Shown piece by piece: positions 28,215-39,406 of a stretch of 64,000 nt of DNA. The notes under the pieces are model-generated. The model was not told the DNA's origin, ran no database searches, and worked only from the letters and a program-made list of their open reading frames with translations. Source of the stretch: an uncultured Hungatella sp. (GTDB taxonomy: Bacteria; Bacillota; Clostridia; Lachnospirales; Lachnospiraceae); NCBI GenBank assembly GCA_949879795.1, contig CATLBR010000006.1, forward strand, positions 1-64,000, given 5' to 3'. The position numbers and the translations under genes are program-made. How positions within the stretch are numbered: the first letter of the stretch is position 1; every line of letters starts with the position of its first letter.

Positions 28215-29702
28215 TCACGGATTCAGAAACCTCACCGCCTCATACCCTCCTGCAAACCGTTCTCTCATCTCCTCATAGATTTCCCAGTGGCCTTCTATGG
28301 GCCTTGCCGGCTCTTCCTCCCGCTTTACAAGACTTTCTGCCGCCTCCCTGGCCGTGGAAAACCACCCCAGGGCCACTGCCGCCATAAAGGCAGCCCCTGT
28401 GCAGGCCTCCTCCCTGACCGTGGTCCTGTACACCGGAAGGCTGAACACATCTGCCAGGATCTGCCGCCAGACCCGGCTCCCGGCCCCGCCGCCGGAGATC
28501 ACCATGGACTTGTGGCCCACAAGACCCATGTCCAGAAACAGATCATAGCACTGCCGCAGATTCATAGCTACTCCCTCCATCACCGACCGGACCATATGGG
28601 CCTGTCCATGCCCCAGAGAAAGGCCCAGAAAGGCTCCTCTGGCATAAGGGTCTTCATAAGGCGTCCGCTCCCCGGCCAGATAGGGAAGAAACAGAAGGCC
28701 CCCGCTGCCTGGCTCCACGGTTTCCGCCAGGTCTGACAGCTTCTCGTAGCTGTCTTCCGTCCTCAAGATATCCTTTTTCAGCCACCCCAGAGTATTGCCG
28801 CCGTTTAAGCTACCGCACTGGGTATACCACAGGCCCGGGACACTGTGGCAGAAGGTCTGGGTCCTCAGCTTCCTGTCATAAAAGGGAACTTTGGACACTG
28901 CCAGAATCTGGGAGGCCGTGCCGATGTTGCAGCACAGAGTCTCCTCCTCCACGATACCGTTTCCTGTCAGCTGCATAGCAGAGTCCGCCCCTCCCGCCGC
29001 CAGAAGCGTCCCCTCCACAAGTCCGGTCTCCCGTGCCGCCTCCGCTGTCACCTTCCCCACCATGTCATAAGGCCTTCTCACAGCCGGAAAAAGGTCTTCT
29101 CTGATATCCAAAGCCTCCAGAAGCTGTCCGCACCATCTCTTGTCTTTCACGGAAAAAGCCAGACTTCCCCCCGCATCCGTCTCGTCGGTGTCAAAACCGC
29201 CTCCCAGACGATACCGGATATAGTCTTTGGGAAGAAGCACATGGGCCATGTCCTGATAGAGGCGGGGCCGGTTCCTTTTCACCCACAAAAGAGAACAGAT
29301 CATCATTCCCGCCACAGGCCGGTTCATCAGCTCCCTCTCCAGACCTTTCATCCTGACAAGCTCCAGGATCTCCTTCCCCTCTTTTCCGCTCCTCTGGTCC
29401 TGCCAGATCATGGCCGGCATCACAGGTTTTCCCTGACTGTCCAGGGCTGTCAGGCCGTGCATTTGTCCGGAAAATCCTATGGCCCTTATCTGCTCCGGCC
29501 TGATCCCCGCCCGGGTCATTACCCGCCTTATGACTTCTTTCGTCCCTGCCCACCACTCCAGAGGGTCCTGTTCCCCACAGCCTGCCCCGGGCCTCATCAC
29601 CGGATACTCCCGGCCCGCTGCCTGCGTCACCTGCCCGTCCCTGCTCATGAGCACCGCCTTCACCGACGATGTTCCCAGATCAATTCCCATCACATATTCC
29701 AT
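28215..29702 (-). CDS. xylB: Xylulokinase
   Basis: A 495-residue FGGY kinase that phosphorylates D-xylulose for entry into the pentose phosphate pathway. Opening MEYVMGIDLGTSSVKAVLM is the ATPase phosphate-1 motif. Xylulokinase-type features are IGFSGQMHGLTALD, PAMIWQDQRS, GGADSAMQLTGNGI with the catalytic aspartate, and VISGGGAGSRVWRQILADV. Start has GAGGT 7 nt upstream. It stands alone: no xylose isomerase or transporter is adjacent. Confidence 0.93.
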   Translation of the reverse strand: MEYVMGIDLGTSSVKAVLMSRDGQVTQAAGREYPVMRPGAGCGEQDPLEWWAGTKEVIRRVMTRAGIRPEQIRAIGFSGQMHGLTALDSQGKPVMPAMIWQDQRSGKEGKEILELVRMKGLERELMNRPVAGMMICSLLWVKRNRPRLYQDMAHVLLPKDYIRYRLGGGFDTDETDAGGSLAFSVKDKRWCGQLLEALDIREDLFPAVRRPYDMVGKVTAEAARETGLVEGTLLAAGGADSAMQLTGNGIVEEETLCCNIGTASQILAVSKVPFYDRKLRTQTFCHSVPGLWYTQCGSLNGGNTLGWLKKDILRTEDSYEKLSDLAETVEPGSGGLLFLPYLAGERTPYEDPYARGAFLGLSLGHGQAHMVRSVMEGVAMNLRQCYDLFLDMGLVGHKSMVISGGGAGSRVWRQILADVFSLPVYRTTVREEACTGAAFMAAVALGWFSTAREAAESLVKREEEPARPIEGHWEIYEEMRERFAGGYEAVRFLNP

Positions 29703-29863
29703 TGTTTACCTCCCCTGCCATCATCTTTTTACACGCCTCTCCCGGGTCTCTCACGATCCTTCCCTTTTCCCAGGACTTCTGTCTCCCATTATATCGTAAG
29801 CGATGAATGATAAGAGATTCTTAAAACTGATTGAAAAAGATTAGTCATGGAATGATCAGTAAC

Positions 29864-30820
29864 CTACACCAGCCCCATGAATTTCAGCACGAACAGCCAG
29901 CCTGTCAGGGTAAATGCTCCGGCAAAGGTTGTCAAAAGCGTCACACTGGCTGTCAACGTTCCTTTGTGTCCCATATTTTTCGCCATGACAAAACAGCTGA
30001 CCGTTGTAGGTGATGCTGTCATGACCAGAAACGATACCAACTGATCCCTCCGAAAGCCCACGGCCACCGCTATCGGCAGGAAGATGGCCGCGAATACAAC
30101 CAATTTAAGAGCAGAGGCCGCGACTGCCGGCTTTAACTCTCCCAAAGCCTCGCTCACATCAAAGGAGGCTCCCATAGACATAAGGCCCAGAGGGGTGGCA
30201 AGAGCTGCCAGGTAATTCATGGTCTTTCCCATGACCACCGGAATCGGAAGTTTTACAAATGCCCACATAGAACCGCCTAGAATTCCCAGGATAATAGGGT
30301 TAGTTATGATCCCCCTTCCCAGTTCAGCAAAAAAATGTCCGTCTATTTTCCGCTTTTCTCCCTCCTCCTCTGGCCCCCAAAGGGTCAGAATCAGTACCGC
30401 GGCGATATTGTACAGTGGTACGCTTCCCAGTACCATAAGCGGAGCCATTTTAGAAGAGCCATAGAGACTCTCGATAAAAGCAATGCCAAGCAGAGACGCG
30501 CTGCTTCGGTAAGAGGCCTGTACAAATTCGGCCCGGAAATCCCTTTTTGCGAAAATCATGGACATAGCCGCCGCGATTCCAATGGATAGTGCGGTAGCCG
30601 TCAGACACAAAATGATAAATTTCCAGTCAAAACCCGCGCCAAAATCCGTCTCCGCCATATCTTTAAACAGCAGAACAGGAATAGCCACTTTAAACACCAG
30701 ACTGTTCAGTCCCACGGACAGAGGCTTTGTGATCAGCCCCATCTTCCGAAACGCCATTCCCAGAATCATCAGAAAAAAAATCGGCACTGTCGCGTTGAGA
30801 CAAAAGATAAGATTATCCAT
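29864..30820 (-). CDS. AEC family transporter (auxin efflux carrier-like)
   Basis: A 318-residue membrane protein with about ten membrane segments of the AEC/malonate-carrier group: LNATVPIFFLMILGMAFRKM at the N-terminus, IPVLLFKDMAETDF, and the C-terminal SPTTVSCFVMAKNMGHKGTL. Substrates in bacteria are mostly organic acids or amino acids; this one is unassigned. It starts 22 bp after the GH1 gene, so it is likely in the beta-glucoside transcript. Confidence 0.85.
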   Translation of the reverse strand: MDNLIFCLNATVPIFFLMILGMAFRKMGLITKPLSVGLNSLVFKVAIPVLLFKDMAETDFGAGFDWKFIILCLTATALSIGIAAAMSMIFAKRDFRAEFVQASYRSSASLLGIAFIESLYGSSKMAPLMVLGSVPLYNIAAVLILTLWGPEEEGEKRKIDGHFFAELGRGIITNPIILGILGGSMWAFVKLPIPVVMGKTMNYLAALATPLGLMSMGASFDVSEALGELKPAVAASALKLVVFAAIFLPIAVAVGFRRDQLVSFLVMTASPTTVSCFVMAKNMGHKGTLTASVTLLTTFAGAFTLTGWLFVLKFMGLV

Positions 30821-30842
30821 AACCAGCTCCTCTTTATCATCA

Positions 30843-32288
<1,446 letters not shown>

Positions 32289-32292
32289 TTAC

Positions 32293-32400
32293 TATGAAAG
32301 TCCGCCGCCGATTAGGCGGCATAAATTCAGGTATGCCCAGTGCGCCCGCCAGACTTTCATGGGTGGTGGCGCGCCTGCCCCGCCAGGCAGGCGGCATACA
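32293..32400 (-). other. Structured intercistronic region between EIIC and GH1 genes
   Basis: The 141-bp gap holds several perfect stems: ATGAAAGTC (32294-32302) with GACTTTCAT (32352-32360), GTATGCC (32331-32337) with GGCATAC (32393-32399), GCCTGCC with GGCAGGC (32374-32392), and GCCGCC / GGCGGC around 32304-32320. The first two pairings cross each other, so they are either alternative or pseudoknotted. It could set differential expression of the two genes; no known riboswitch consensus was recognised. Confidence 0.5.
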
Positions 32401-32408
32401 GGTTTATT

Positions 32409-33725
32409 TTAGTCCTCAGATATTTGTACTTCTTCCTGGCGGTTGGCAATCAGGACAAATGGCGTATAAATGACCGCTGCCAGCAAAATGCACAATATCT
32501 GTGTCACCGCGGCCCCCAGACTGCCTGCCGAGGCCAAAAAGGCTTCCAGACCCAAGGGCGTAGTCCACGGCACATTCACCACCATGCGCCCGCAGAATCC
32601 AATACTGGTCATAAAATACGCGAACGCGGATGTAGCAACCGGTGTAATCATAAAGGGAATGGCTAAAATCGGGTTCATCACAATCGGCAAACCAAAAATT
32701 AACGGCTCATTGATGTTAAAAATGCCGCAGGGGATAGCCAGCTTCGCAATGGTCTTATAATCCTTCCGTTTGGAAAACAGCATAATAGCGATCAGCAGCC
32801 CGCCTGTAATACCTGCTCCCGTAACCGTGGTGAAACAGGACTGGAAGGGCTTTACGATAATATTGGGGATCGCGATTCCAGCCGCGTAAGCCGCTTCATT
32901 TTCCGCGAAAGACGCCAACAGTACTGGTTCATAAATTGCTTTCAGGGCCTGTGTTCCATGGATACCAAAGCCCCACAAAATCAAAGTGCAGAACATCACC
33001 AGAAGATATCCCGGCAGGCCTGTCAGCACATTGCTTAAAGGCGCCTGAATGAACCGAATAATAGCGTCCGGCACACTCAAACCTGTAATGGAATGGAATA
33101 CCAATCCAAACACGGATACAGAAAATATGGTCAGACAGGCAGGGAACAGGACTTCAAAGGAACGGGCTACATTGGACGGCACACTTTCCGGCATATGAAT
33201 GGATAGTTTTCCGCTTTTTGCCAAACGGCAGTAAATCTCTGTAGAAGCCAGCGCCGCGATCATACCTACAAAAAGGCCTTTGGCACTGGTAAAGTCGGAA
33301 GAAAGAGCATTGGCGATGGTAACTACGGTTCCATCAGACAAAGTTTTGGATACAGAAGTAAGACACAAGGATATGTATGACCCCAGAGCAACCGCGGGAA
33401 TCGCTTTATCCCGAAGCCCGTAGCTTTCTCCCAGTTCCATGGCGATCAGAATCACAGAACCAATGGCGATAAAATTCATGGTTCCATAATTGGCTGCCGT
33501 GAATGCAGGATTAAAATACCCAAGCCAGCTCATGCCCGGCAGATTGGCCAAAGACATATATCCCTGTGTGGTATTGCATACCATGTTGGAAAACAGTGTA
33601 CAAAACGATCCAATGATAATAATCGGCAGCAGCGAAGTAAGCCCGTTTTTAATTGCGGAAAAATGCTTTTGTGACTGAAGTTTTGTGGCAAAAGCCAGAA
33701 GCCCGTTCATCATTTTCTCTTTCAT
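32409..33725 (-). CDS. PTS EIIC component, cellobiose/lactose (CelB) type
   Basis: A 438-residue membrane permease of the lactose/cellobiose PTS family with about ten segments. It begins MKEKMMNGLLAFATKLQSQK and has the family GIHGTQALKAIYEPVLLA, FNINEPLIFGLPIVMNP and TTPLGLEAFLASAG segments. The start at 33725 has AGGATGGA upstream at good spacing; upstream in-frame ATGs (33737, 33761) do not. No EIIA or EIIB gene is seen nearby, so these must come from elsewhere in the genome. A divergent LysR-type regulator lies upstream. Confidence 0.93.
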   Translation of the reverse strand: MKEKMMNGLLAFATKLQSQKHFSAIKNGLTSLLPIIIIGSFCTLFSNMVCNTTQGYMSLANLPGMSWLGYFNPAFTAANYGTMNFIAIGSVILIAMELGESYGLRDKAIPAVALGSYISLCLTSVSKTLSDGTVVTIANALSSDFTSAKGLFVGMIAALASTEIYCRLAKSGKLSIHMPESVPSNVARSFEVLFPACLTIFSVSVFGLVFHSITGLSVPDAIIRFIQAPLSNVLTGLPGYLLVMFCTLILWGFGIHGTQALKAIYEPVLLASFAENEAAYAAGIAIPNIIVKPFQSCFTTVTGAGITGGLLIAIMLFSKRKDYKTIAKLAIPCGIFNINEPLIFGLPIVMNPILAIPFMITPVATSAFAYFMTSIGFCGRMVVNVPWTTPLGLEAFLASAGSLGAAVTQILCILLAAVIYTPFVLIANRQEEVQISED

Positions 33726-33907
33726 CTTATAATCCATCCTTTTCTTGTTAGTGGAGAACACTTAACTGTCCCGAACCCAGGCCTTAGATTCCAGACTTTT
33801 TACCGTTTTGTCATCCGCGCGGACTTCGCGGTACCGCCGCTTGCCCTCTGTTTCAGCAAACAGCAAGATTATTGTTCTTGATCTCACTATATCATGGATT
33901 ATTATTC

Positions 33908-33936
33908 TTGAATATCGAATATATTTATTATATAAT
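33908..33936 (+). promoter_or_regulatory. Promoter of the LysR-type regulator
   Basis: TTGAAT (33908-33913), 17 bp, TATAAT (33931-33936), 55 bp before the start codon. Confidence 0.65.
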
Positions 33937-33954
33937 ATTCCCAATAAGAATATT
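33934..33954. promoter_or_regulatory. Candidate LysR operator
   Basis: A 7-bp perfect inverted repeat AATATTC-N7-GAATATT overlapping the regulator -10 region in the divergent intergenic region. Spacing and AT content fit a LysR-type site that would allow autoregulation; the target on the PTS side is inferred. Confidence 0.45.
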
Positions 33955-33991
33955 TATGAAAGCCAATGACTACATGTCAGGAGGACTTATC

Positions 33992-34906
33992 ATGGACATA
34001 GAACTTATCAGAACGTTTCTAAATGTTGTGGAATATCAAAGCATTTCAGCTGCGGCTAAACGTCTCTTCACCACCCAGGGAACAGTCAGTAAAAGACTCC
34101 AGCAATTGGAACAGGAACTTGGAGCGCCGTTACTGGTACGCCACAAAGGATTCCGAAACATAGAACTTACCGGGTACGGCAACGCTTTTATCCTTCTGGC
34201 CAAGCAATGGGACGCTCTCTACAGGGACTGTCAAAACATAAAAAATAATCCCAGCCGAATTCACCTTGCTGTTGGCGCCAACCAGCTTATCCACCTTTTT
34301 ACCTTCTCCTCCTTTTACCAGAACTATGTCATGACCCATCCGTGGATATGTCTTTTTACTGATACCCTCCACTCTTCTGAGCTGTATCCTCTGGTGGACC
34401 ATCACCGCATTGATATCGGTTACGCGTTTATCTCCCGAAACTACCCTCATATTATACAGATTCCACTGTATCAGGAAAGCATGTATCTGATCTGCCATCA
34501 GACCAGTCTTTATGAAAATGACCTCCCCCTTTCCGCGCTGGACCCCGCAAAGGAGATCTATTTCCGATGGGATACGGACTTTGAAACCTGGCATGAGCAG
34601 CACTGGCCCGATGCCAGGTACCTGATGCGGTCCACGGCCAGTTCCATCTCTGCCAGTTTTTTCTCTACCCCGGGCCTGTGGGCCATCGTCCCTTACAGCA
34701 TGGCTCACAATATGGCTCAAAACTTTCCTTTATCCATTTACCGTCTGGCAGAAACTCCGCCTAAGCGAACCTGCTACCAACTGGAACACCGCTACCCAAG
34801 CCCCAGCCGTGTTCCCGCCCTGGACGACTGGAAAAATGAGTTAAAGTCCTATCTCAATAAAAATTCCCAGCTTCTTGGACTGGAGTTATGTGAATCTTTG
34901 CTGTGA
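33992..34906 (+). CDS. LysR-family transcriptional regulator
   Basis: A 304-residue regulator. The N-terminal winged HTH (residues 1-60: IELIRTFLNVVEYQSISAAA, TTQGTVSKRLQQLEQELG) is followed by a type 2 periplasmic-binding effector domain. Start ATG 33992 has AGGAGG 7-8 nt upstream; the open frame extends 40 codons further without a site. It is divergent from the beta-glucoside PTS genes, the usual arrangement for their regulator. Confidence 0.9.
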   Translation: MDIELIRTFLNVVEYQSISAAAKRLFTTQGTVSKRLQQLEQELGAPLLVRHKGFRNIELTGYGNAFILLAKQWDALYRDCQNIKNNPSRIHLAVGANQLIHLFTFSSFYQNYVMTHPWICLFTDTLHSSELYPLVDHHRIDIGYAFISRNYPHIIQIPLYQESMYLICHQTSLYENDLPLSALDPAKEIYFRWDTDFETWHEQHWPDARYLMRSTASSISASFFSTPGLWAIVPYSMAHNMAQNFPLSIYRLAETPPKRTCYQLEHRYPSPSRVPALDDWKNELKSYLNKNSQLLGLELCESLL

Positions 34907-35046
34907 CTGATGCATGTTATACATGCGTTTATTATAGCAAACCCGCGCGAATTAGCAACCCATTTTGCATAAGTTACCCAGTAAAAGCTATTCCTTGTTT
35001 TTTGGGGGAATATATGACAAATAAACAGATGAATGATATAACTTAC

Positions 35047-35080
35047 GGGCAGCCTTCTCTCAAAGATGGCTGCCCGTTTT
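35047..35080 (+). terminator. Rho-independent terminator after the LysR gene
   Basis: Arms GGGCAGCC / GGCTGCCC followed by GTTTTC, 140 bp after the regulator stop. The gap in between has a small palindrome (ATGCATGTTATACATGCGT, about 34912) and no supported gene. Confidence 0.65.
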
Positions 35081-35119
35081 CTCCTGCCTGAAATTCTTTT
35101 CCCTAAGACCCTTTCACTC

Positions 35120-36517
35120 TCACCCCATCAGCAGCCACACAGGAACGCTGACCAGAAGAGCCGCCATATTCATGATGGCAAAAGGCCACGCCGTGTCTTT
35201 CACGTCGTCCCAGACGATCCAGCCTCTGGCGGCGCCGTTGGCGAAGATCCAGTTCATGGATATGGAAGGGATATTGTAAATGGCCGTACAGCACATGGCG
35301 CTGAAAGTCACCACCGCCACAGGCATACCAGAGGCTGCCGCCAGAGGGCCGAACAGGGCGGTGCATATGATACAGATTCCCGTCACGTCTACAACCGCCT
35401 GCCTCCAGAGGTAGGTCAGAGCGCAGATGGCGATGATGATGACAAAGGGGTTCCCCACATAAGCCACCACCGGCCCCAGGACGTGGATCACCCAGGTGGT
35501 GACACCGAAGGTTGTGATCCCGCTGAAGATGGGCATGAGGAAAAACATGCTGATCATCAAAAACCACGGAACCACCGTCGACAGGTCTCTGGTGTTCAGG
35601 AGTCCCAGAATAAACGCCAGGGAGAATCCGATCATGGAGGCTGTGGTGTTGTCGATTCCCACAGAGGGACCGAAAATCCACAGAACCACGGTGATAAAAA
35701 GCACTACGAATCCTTTTTTCTCGTCCTTGCTCATGGGACCAAGCTCTTTATAAGCCTTCTTGGCGGAGCCCTTCTCATAAGAAGACACCTCAGGCTTGTA
35801 CTTGATCAGCACGTAGACCGTCCATGCCACGGTCAGGGCTGTCAGCCACAGTCCTGTCACCGCCAGCCAGCCCACAAAGCTGTAGGTCTCGCCGGACATG
35901 GAAGCCGCCAGCACGTAGGAGGTGGAGGTGGCCCAGGCGCTGGTCATCATGGCCACCTGGGGCCACATGCCCATAAAGATCCCCACCGCTCCTTTGCTGT
36001 GCTGCTCCAGCCCGTCATTTCTGGCAATGGCCTCGGCCATGGGGGCAAAGATGGTGATCTTGGCCTGGCCCGAGGGGACGAAAGGATTGACGATAAATCC
36101 CGCCGTCTCCAGAGCAATGACCTGGGCCGCCCAGGTGTCGGGGAAAAAGGTCATCAGTTTAAAGGCCAGCCGTTTTAAAAGCCCTGTCTTGTTGACCCCT
36201 GCCGTCAAGGCGTAAGCGAAGATGATAAACCAGATGGTGCTGCTGCCGAAACCTTTTGTCATCACGTCATTGATGGTCAGCGTGTGGGTCAGGATCAGGA
36301 TCACACAGCAGATGGCTCCTGAAATGATCATGGGAACCACGTCAAACACCATGAGAAGAACAAAGGCGGCAAATACTCCGATGGTGTTCAGGGCCTGCTG
36401 ATTTAATCCTCCCTCCCCTTCGCTTGCGGGAATCATGAAGAGAAACGCCGTAAGCACTGCCAGGGAAAGAAGAATGCCGATCAGTTTCTTTGTTTTCTTA
36501 TTTTTCTGGTCTCCCAT
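35120..36517 (-). CDS. SLC13/DASS family anion transporter
   Basis: A 465-residue transporter with about 12 membrane segments, in the divalent anion:sodium symporter (CitT/SdcS-like) superfamily that carries di- and tricarboxylates or sulfate. Visible helices include LIGILLSLAVLTAFLFMI, TIGVFAAFVLLMVFDVVPM and FVNPFVPSGQAK-like AGFIVNPFVPSGQAKITIFA, the last close to the family SNT-type hairpin. Start ATG 36517 has AAAGGAGG upstream. It lies 17 bp after the end of the broken flavoprotein gene and was probably co-transcribed with it, suggesting uptake of an unsaturated carboxylate. Confidence 0.85.
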   Translation of the reverse strand: MGDQKNKKTKKLIGILLSLAVLTAFLFMIPASEGEGGLNQQALNTIGVFAAFVLLMVFDVVPMIISGAICCVILILTHTLTINDVMTKGFGSSTIWFIIFAYALTAGVNKTGLLKRLAFKLMTFFPDTWAAQVIALETAGFIVNPFVPSGQAKITIFAPMAEAIARNDGLEQHSKGAVGIFMGMWPQVAMMTSAWATSTSYVLAASMSGETYSFVGWLAVTGLWLTALTVAWTVYVLIKYKPEVSSYEKGSAKKAYKELGPMSKDEKKGFVVLFITVVLWIFGPSVGIDNTTASMIGFSLAFILGLLNTRDLSTVVPWFLMISMFFLMPIFSGITTFGVTTWVIHVLGPVVAYVGNPFVIIIAICALTYLWRQAVVDVTGICIICTALFGPLAAASGMPVAVVTFSAMCCTAIYNIPSISMNWIFANGAARGWIVWDDVKDTAWPFAIMNMAALLVSVPVWLLMG

Positions 36518-36534
36518 TCCAAACCCTCCTTTCG

Positions 36535-38575
36535 TCACGAAAGCCCACGGACAAGCTCATTGGCCGCTTTCACGGCGTCGGCGATCAGTCCCGTCTTGTC
36601 GCAGTCTCCGATCTTGTACACTGCCGGGACAAACTCTTTAATCTCCTCAAACAATTCGTCGTTCCTCTTTCTGGACGGGGTGATGATCACCACGTCGTAG
36701 GGAGAAACTTTGTGGATTCCGTTGTGATAGTAATGTACCCCCCTGAGCATCCACGCTCTCGATCCTGGAGTGGAACAGCATCCGGATATCGGCCCGCTGA
36801 GTATCTTTGCTTCTCCTGATGAAATTGCCGTCTGTCAGCTTCTTTCTCAGATACACTTTCCGGTCTCGTGTAAACCAGCTTTCCGCCGCCACGGCCTTGT
36901 CCCCTCCCGGTCCCACCATGGTAACCTGGGCTCCTTCCTCTGCCAGGTCCAGGGCGAACTCGCAGCCCGTAAACCCGGAGAACCACACCTTCTTGTGCCA
37001 GTCTCCGAAACTGCGGAATTCCCGCCTCCGCTCCATGGCCTCGAAGAGGGTCATGACCATGGGCTGGCCCTTAAACTGCTCCGGCAGCACCTCTCTGGTT
37101 CCGGAGGCAAGGATCACCATGTCCGGAGCGAAATCCCGGATTCTCCGGGCAGTGGCCTCATAGCAGACTCTCACGTCCACATTGAGGGCAGCCATCTGGC
37201 CCTGAAGATAGTCGATGAAATTCTGGAACTCGCAGAGGTGAGGCGTGGTGGCCATGATCCCCACATTGCCTCCCAGTTTTCCCGCCTTCTCCCACAGCGT
37301 AACTTTAAATCCCCGCAGAGCCGCCACCCTGGCAGCCTCCATGCCGGCCACGCCTCCTCCCACGATCAGAAGCCGTTTTCCGGTCTCCACTCTGGTCAGG
37401 GGAATGGTCTGACCTAAAAATCCCACCATGCCGTTGCTCTCGTAATTGACGGAACAGGGGAAGCACCTGGTGTCACAGCCGATACACTGGCGCACATCAC
37501 AGGGCATGTTTTTGCCTTCTTTAAACTTGTGGATCCACTCTTTGTCCACATAGGCCTCCCGGCCAAAGTAGAGGATATCCACCAGTCCCTCTCTGACGAT
37601 CTTCTCCGCCATCTCCAGGCTGGTGACACGTCCCACCCCGATCACCGGGATATGAGCCGCCTTTTTGATGGCCGCCGCCAGATGAACCCAGCAGGCTCTG
37701 GGGTAGTACAGCACAGGCAGACAGCCCTGACCAGCGTAAAGGGAACCGCCCTGAGACACGTCGATGTAGTCCAACCCTGCCTCTTCCAGGGCCGGGACAA
37801 TGTATTTACAGATGTCCTCGGAGGTGTTGCCCAGCTCTCCTTTCAGGTCGTCCCCGTTGATACGCAGGGACACGGGGAAATCTTCTCCCCCTCCCCTCTT
37901 CATCTCCTTCACCATCTCCACTGTAAAGCGAAGGCGGTTTTCGATGGGGCCTCCCCACTCGTCGTCCCGGTTGTTGAACATGGGATCTAAGGAACAGGCG
38001 CCGAACATGATGTCCGAGTGGGCGTTGTGGACAGACACTCCGTCAAACCCGGCTCTCCTGGCCCTCTCGGCGGCGATCCCGCAGTACCGGATAATCTCCT
38101 TGATATCCTCCGACGTCATCAGGTGGCTCTCTCTGTACTGGGTGGAGGTCTCTCCGTTTCCCATGTCATTGTAAGCGTATTTTTTCATATCCTCGCTTAA
38201 ATCGGAGAAATAATTTCCCTGCATAAACCCGAAAAGCCCAAGCTGGATCGAGCACTTTGCCCCGTAGGAGTGAATCACGTCCGTGACCTTCTTCCAGGCC
38301 TCCACATGGCTCTCCTGGGAAAACCGGATCCTCACCCTGCAGGAATACTGGATCCCCGCATCCTCGGGGATCGGGTTGACGATCCCCACCTATATGTATC
38401 CCACGCCGGACTGGGCCAGCTGCCGGTAGTACTCCACGGTCAGGTCATTGGGGCATCCGTCCGGGTCTGAGGGGTGAGAACCATAGGGCCCGATTCCGAT
38501 ACGGTTTTTCAGTTCCATGGTACCCAGCTTGATAGGCTGGAAAATGGCCATTTTATCTGTGCTTGTATATTCCAT
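36535..38575 (-). pseudogene. Broken OYE-type Fe-S flavoprotein reductase (2-enoate/dienoyl-CoA reductase-like)
   Basis: Family enzymes have an FMN TIM barrel, a 4Fe-4S cluster and an FAD/NAD(P) domain, and reduce activated double bonds (2-enoate reductase, 2,4-dienoyl-CoA reductase, BaiCD/BaiH). The gene starts at 38575 (AAGGAGGAG upstream) with MAIFQPIKLGTMELKNRIGI. It is split twice. An in-frame TAG at 38392-38390 follows GVGYI, and the same frame continues VGIVNPIPEDAG. A G6 run near 36738-36743 shifts the frame so that the true C-terminus (VHYYHNGIHK ... VPAVYKIGDCDKTG) lies one frame over; removing one G restores it. The Fe-S cysteines (RQCIGCDTRCFPC) and FAD motif (LLIVGGGVAGMEAA) are intact. 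Without these two lesions it would be about 680 residues. Sequencing error in the G run is possible; the TAG is harder to explain that way. Confidence 0.85.
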
Positions 38576-38611
38576 ATAATCTCCTCCTTGAACTTTATCG
38601 CCTATCTGTTT

Positions 38612-39406
38612 TGCGTCCGGGCCGGGGAGCCCGGGTTCGAAAAACAGCTGTTCGGGTATCAGTACGAACAGAAACTCCAGGAGCTTTTAAACGGCGACCC
38701 GGTTTCCCAGGACATGAGCTGGACCGACGCCCTGTTTGGAAATGAATATTGCCATTTTTCTCTGGCTCTCACAAATGTGAAAGAGCTTACGGCCCAGGAG
38801 ACAGAGAATCTGAAATACCTTCTTCTCCAGAGCGCCCACTTTGCCATGGTCCTCATGAGAGGCTCCTACCTGATCCTCATCGTCAACCGGAAAGCCGAAT
38901 ACCAGAACTAGTATCTGTCCCTGCTGAGACAGGCGGCAGACCAGTACCATCTGATCTTCGGCGTCAGTGATGATTTTTCCGATATCCGCAAACTGAAAAA
39001 ATATTACACCCAGGCCAAAGAGGTCCGGGAATTTCTCATGGCTCAGAAACAGGAGACCAGTATCGGTTGTTTCTCTCAATACCGGCTCCGGCTTCTGATC
39101 CGTGACGTCTCCGCCGTCTGGCCGCCTGATTTTTATTCTGACGACGCCCTTGGCCTGCTCATGGACTATGATTCTTCCAAAAACACGGAATACTGGAAAA
39201 CCCTGTCCGCCTATATCCGCCACGGCATGAACAAGGAGCTGGCCAGAAAAGAGCTGAACATTCACCGGAACACCCTGACCTACCGCCTGGACAAGATCCA
39301 GGAGATCCTGGGCCACAGCCTTGACGACGGAGAATTTCTCATAGGACTTTACGTCTCCGGCCTGATCCGGCAGTCCCAGCGGGAAGGTCCTCCTACTTCT
39401 TCATAG
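38612..39406 (+). pseudogene. Broken PucR/CdaR-type regulator remnant
   Basis: The frame reads FEKQLFGYQYEQKLQELLNG, a middle section, then TAG at 38909-38911 after AEYQN. It continues in the same frame with YLSLLRQAADQYHLIFGVSD and a C-terminal PucR HTH (KELARKELNIHRNTLTYRLD). The N-terminal sensor domain and a credible start codon are missing: the readable part begins only about 35-60 bp from the start of the divergent flavoprotein gene. It was probably the regulator of the neighbouring reductase locus. Its 3' end overlaps the convergent SDR gene by 14 bp. Confidence 0.75.

Noticed and set aside
34978-35091. Short ORF MTNKQMNDITYGQPSLKDGC overlapping the terminator after the LysR gene
   Set aside because: Although GGGGGA precedes the ATG, the ORF consists largely of the terminator hairpin itself and resembles nothing; the terminator explains the sequence.
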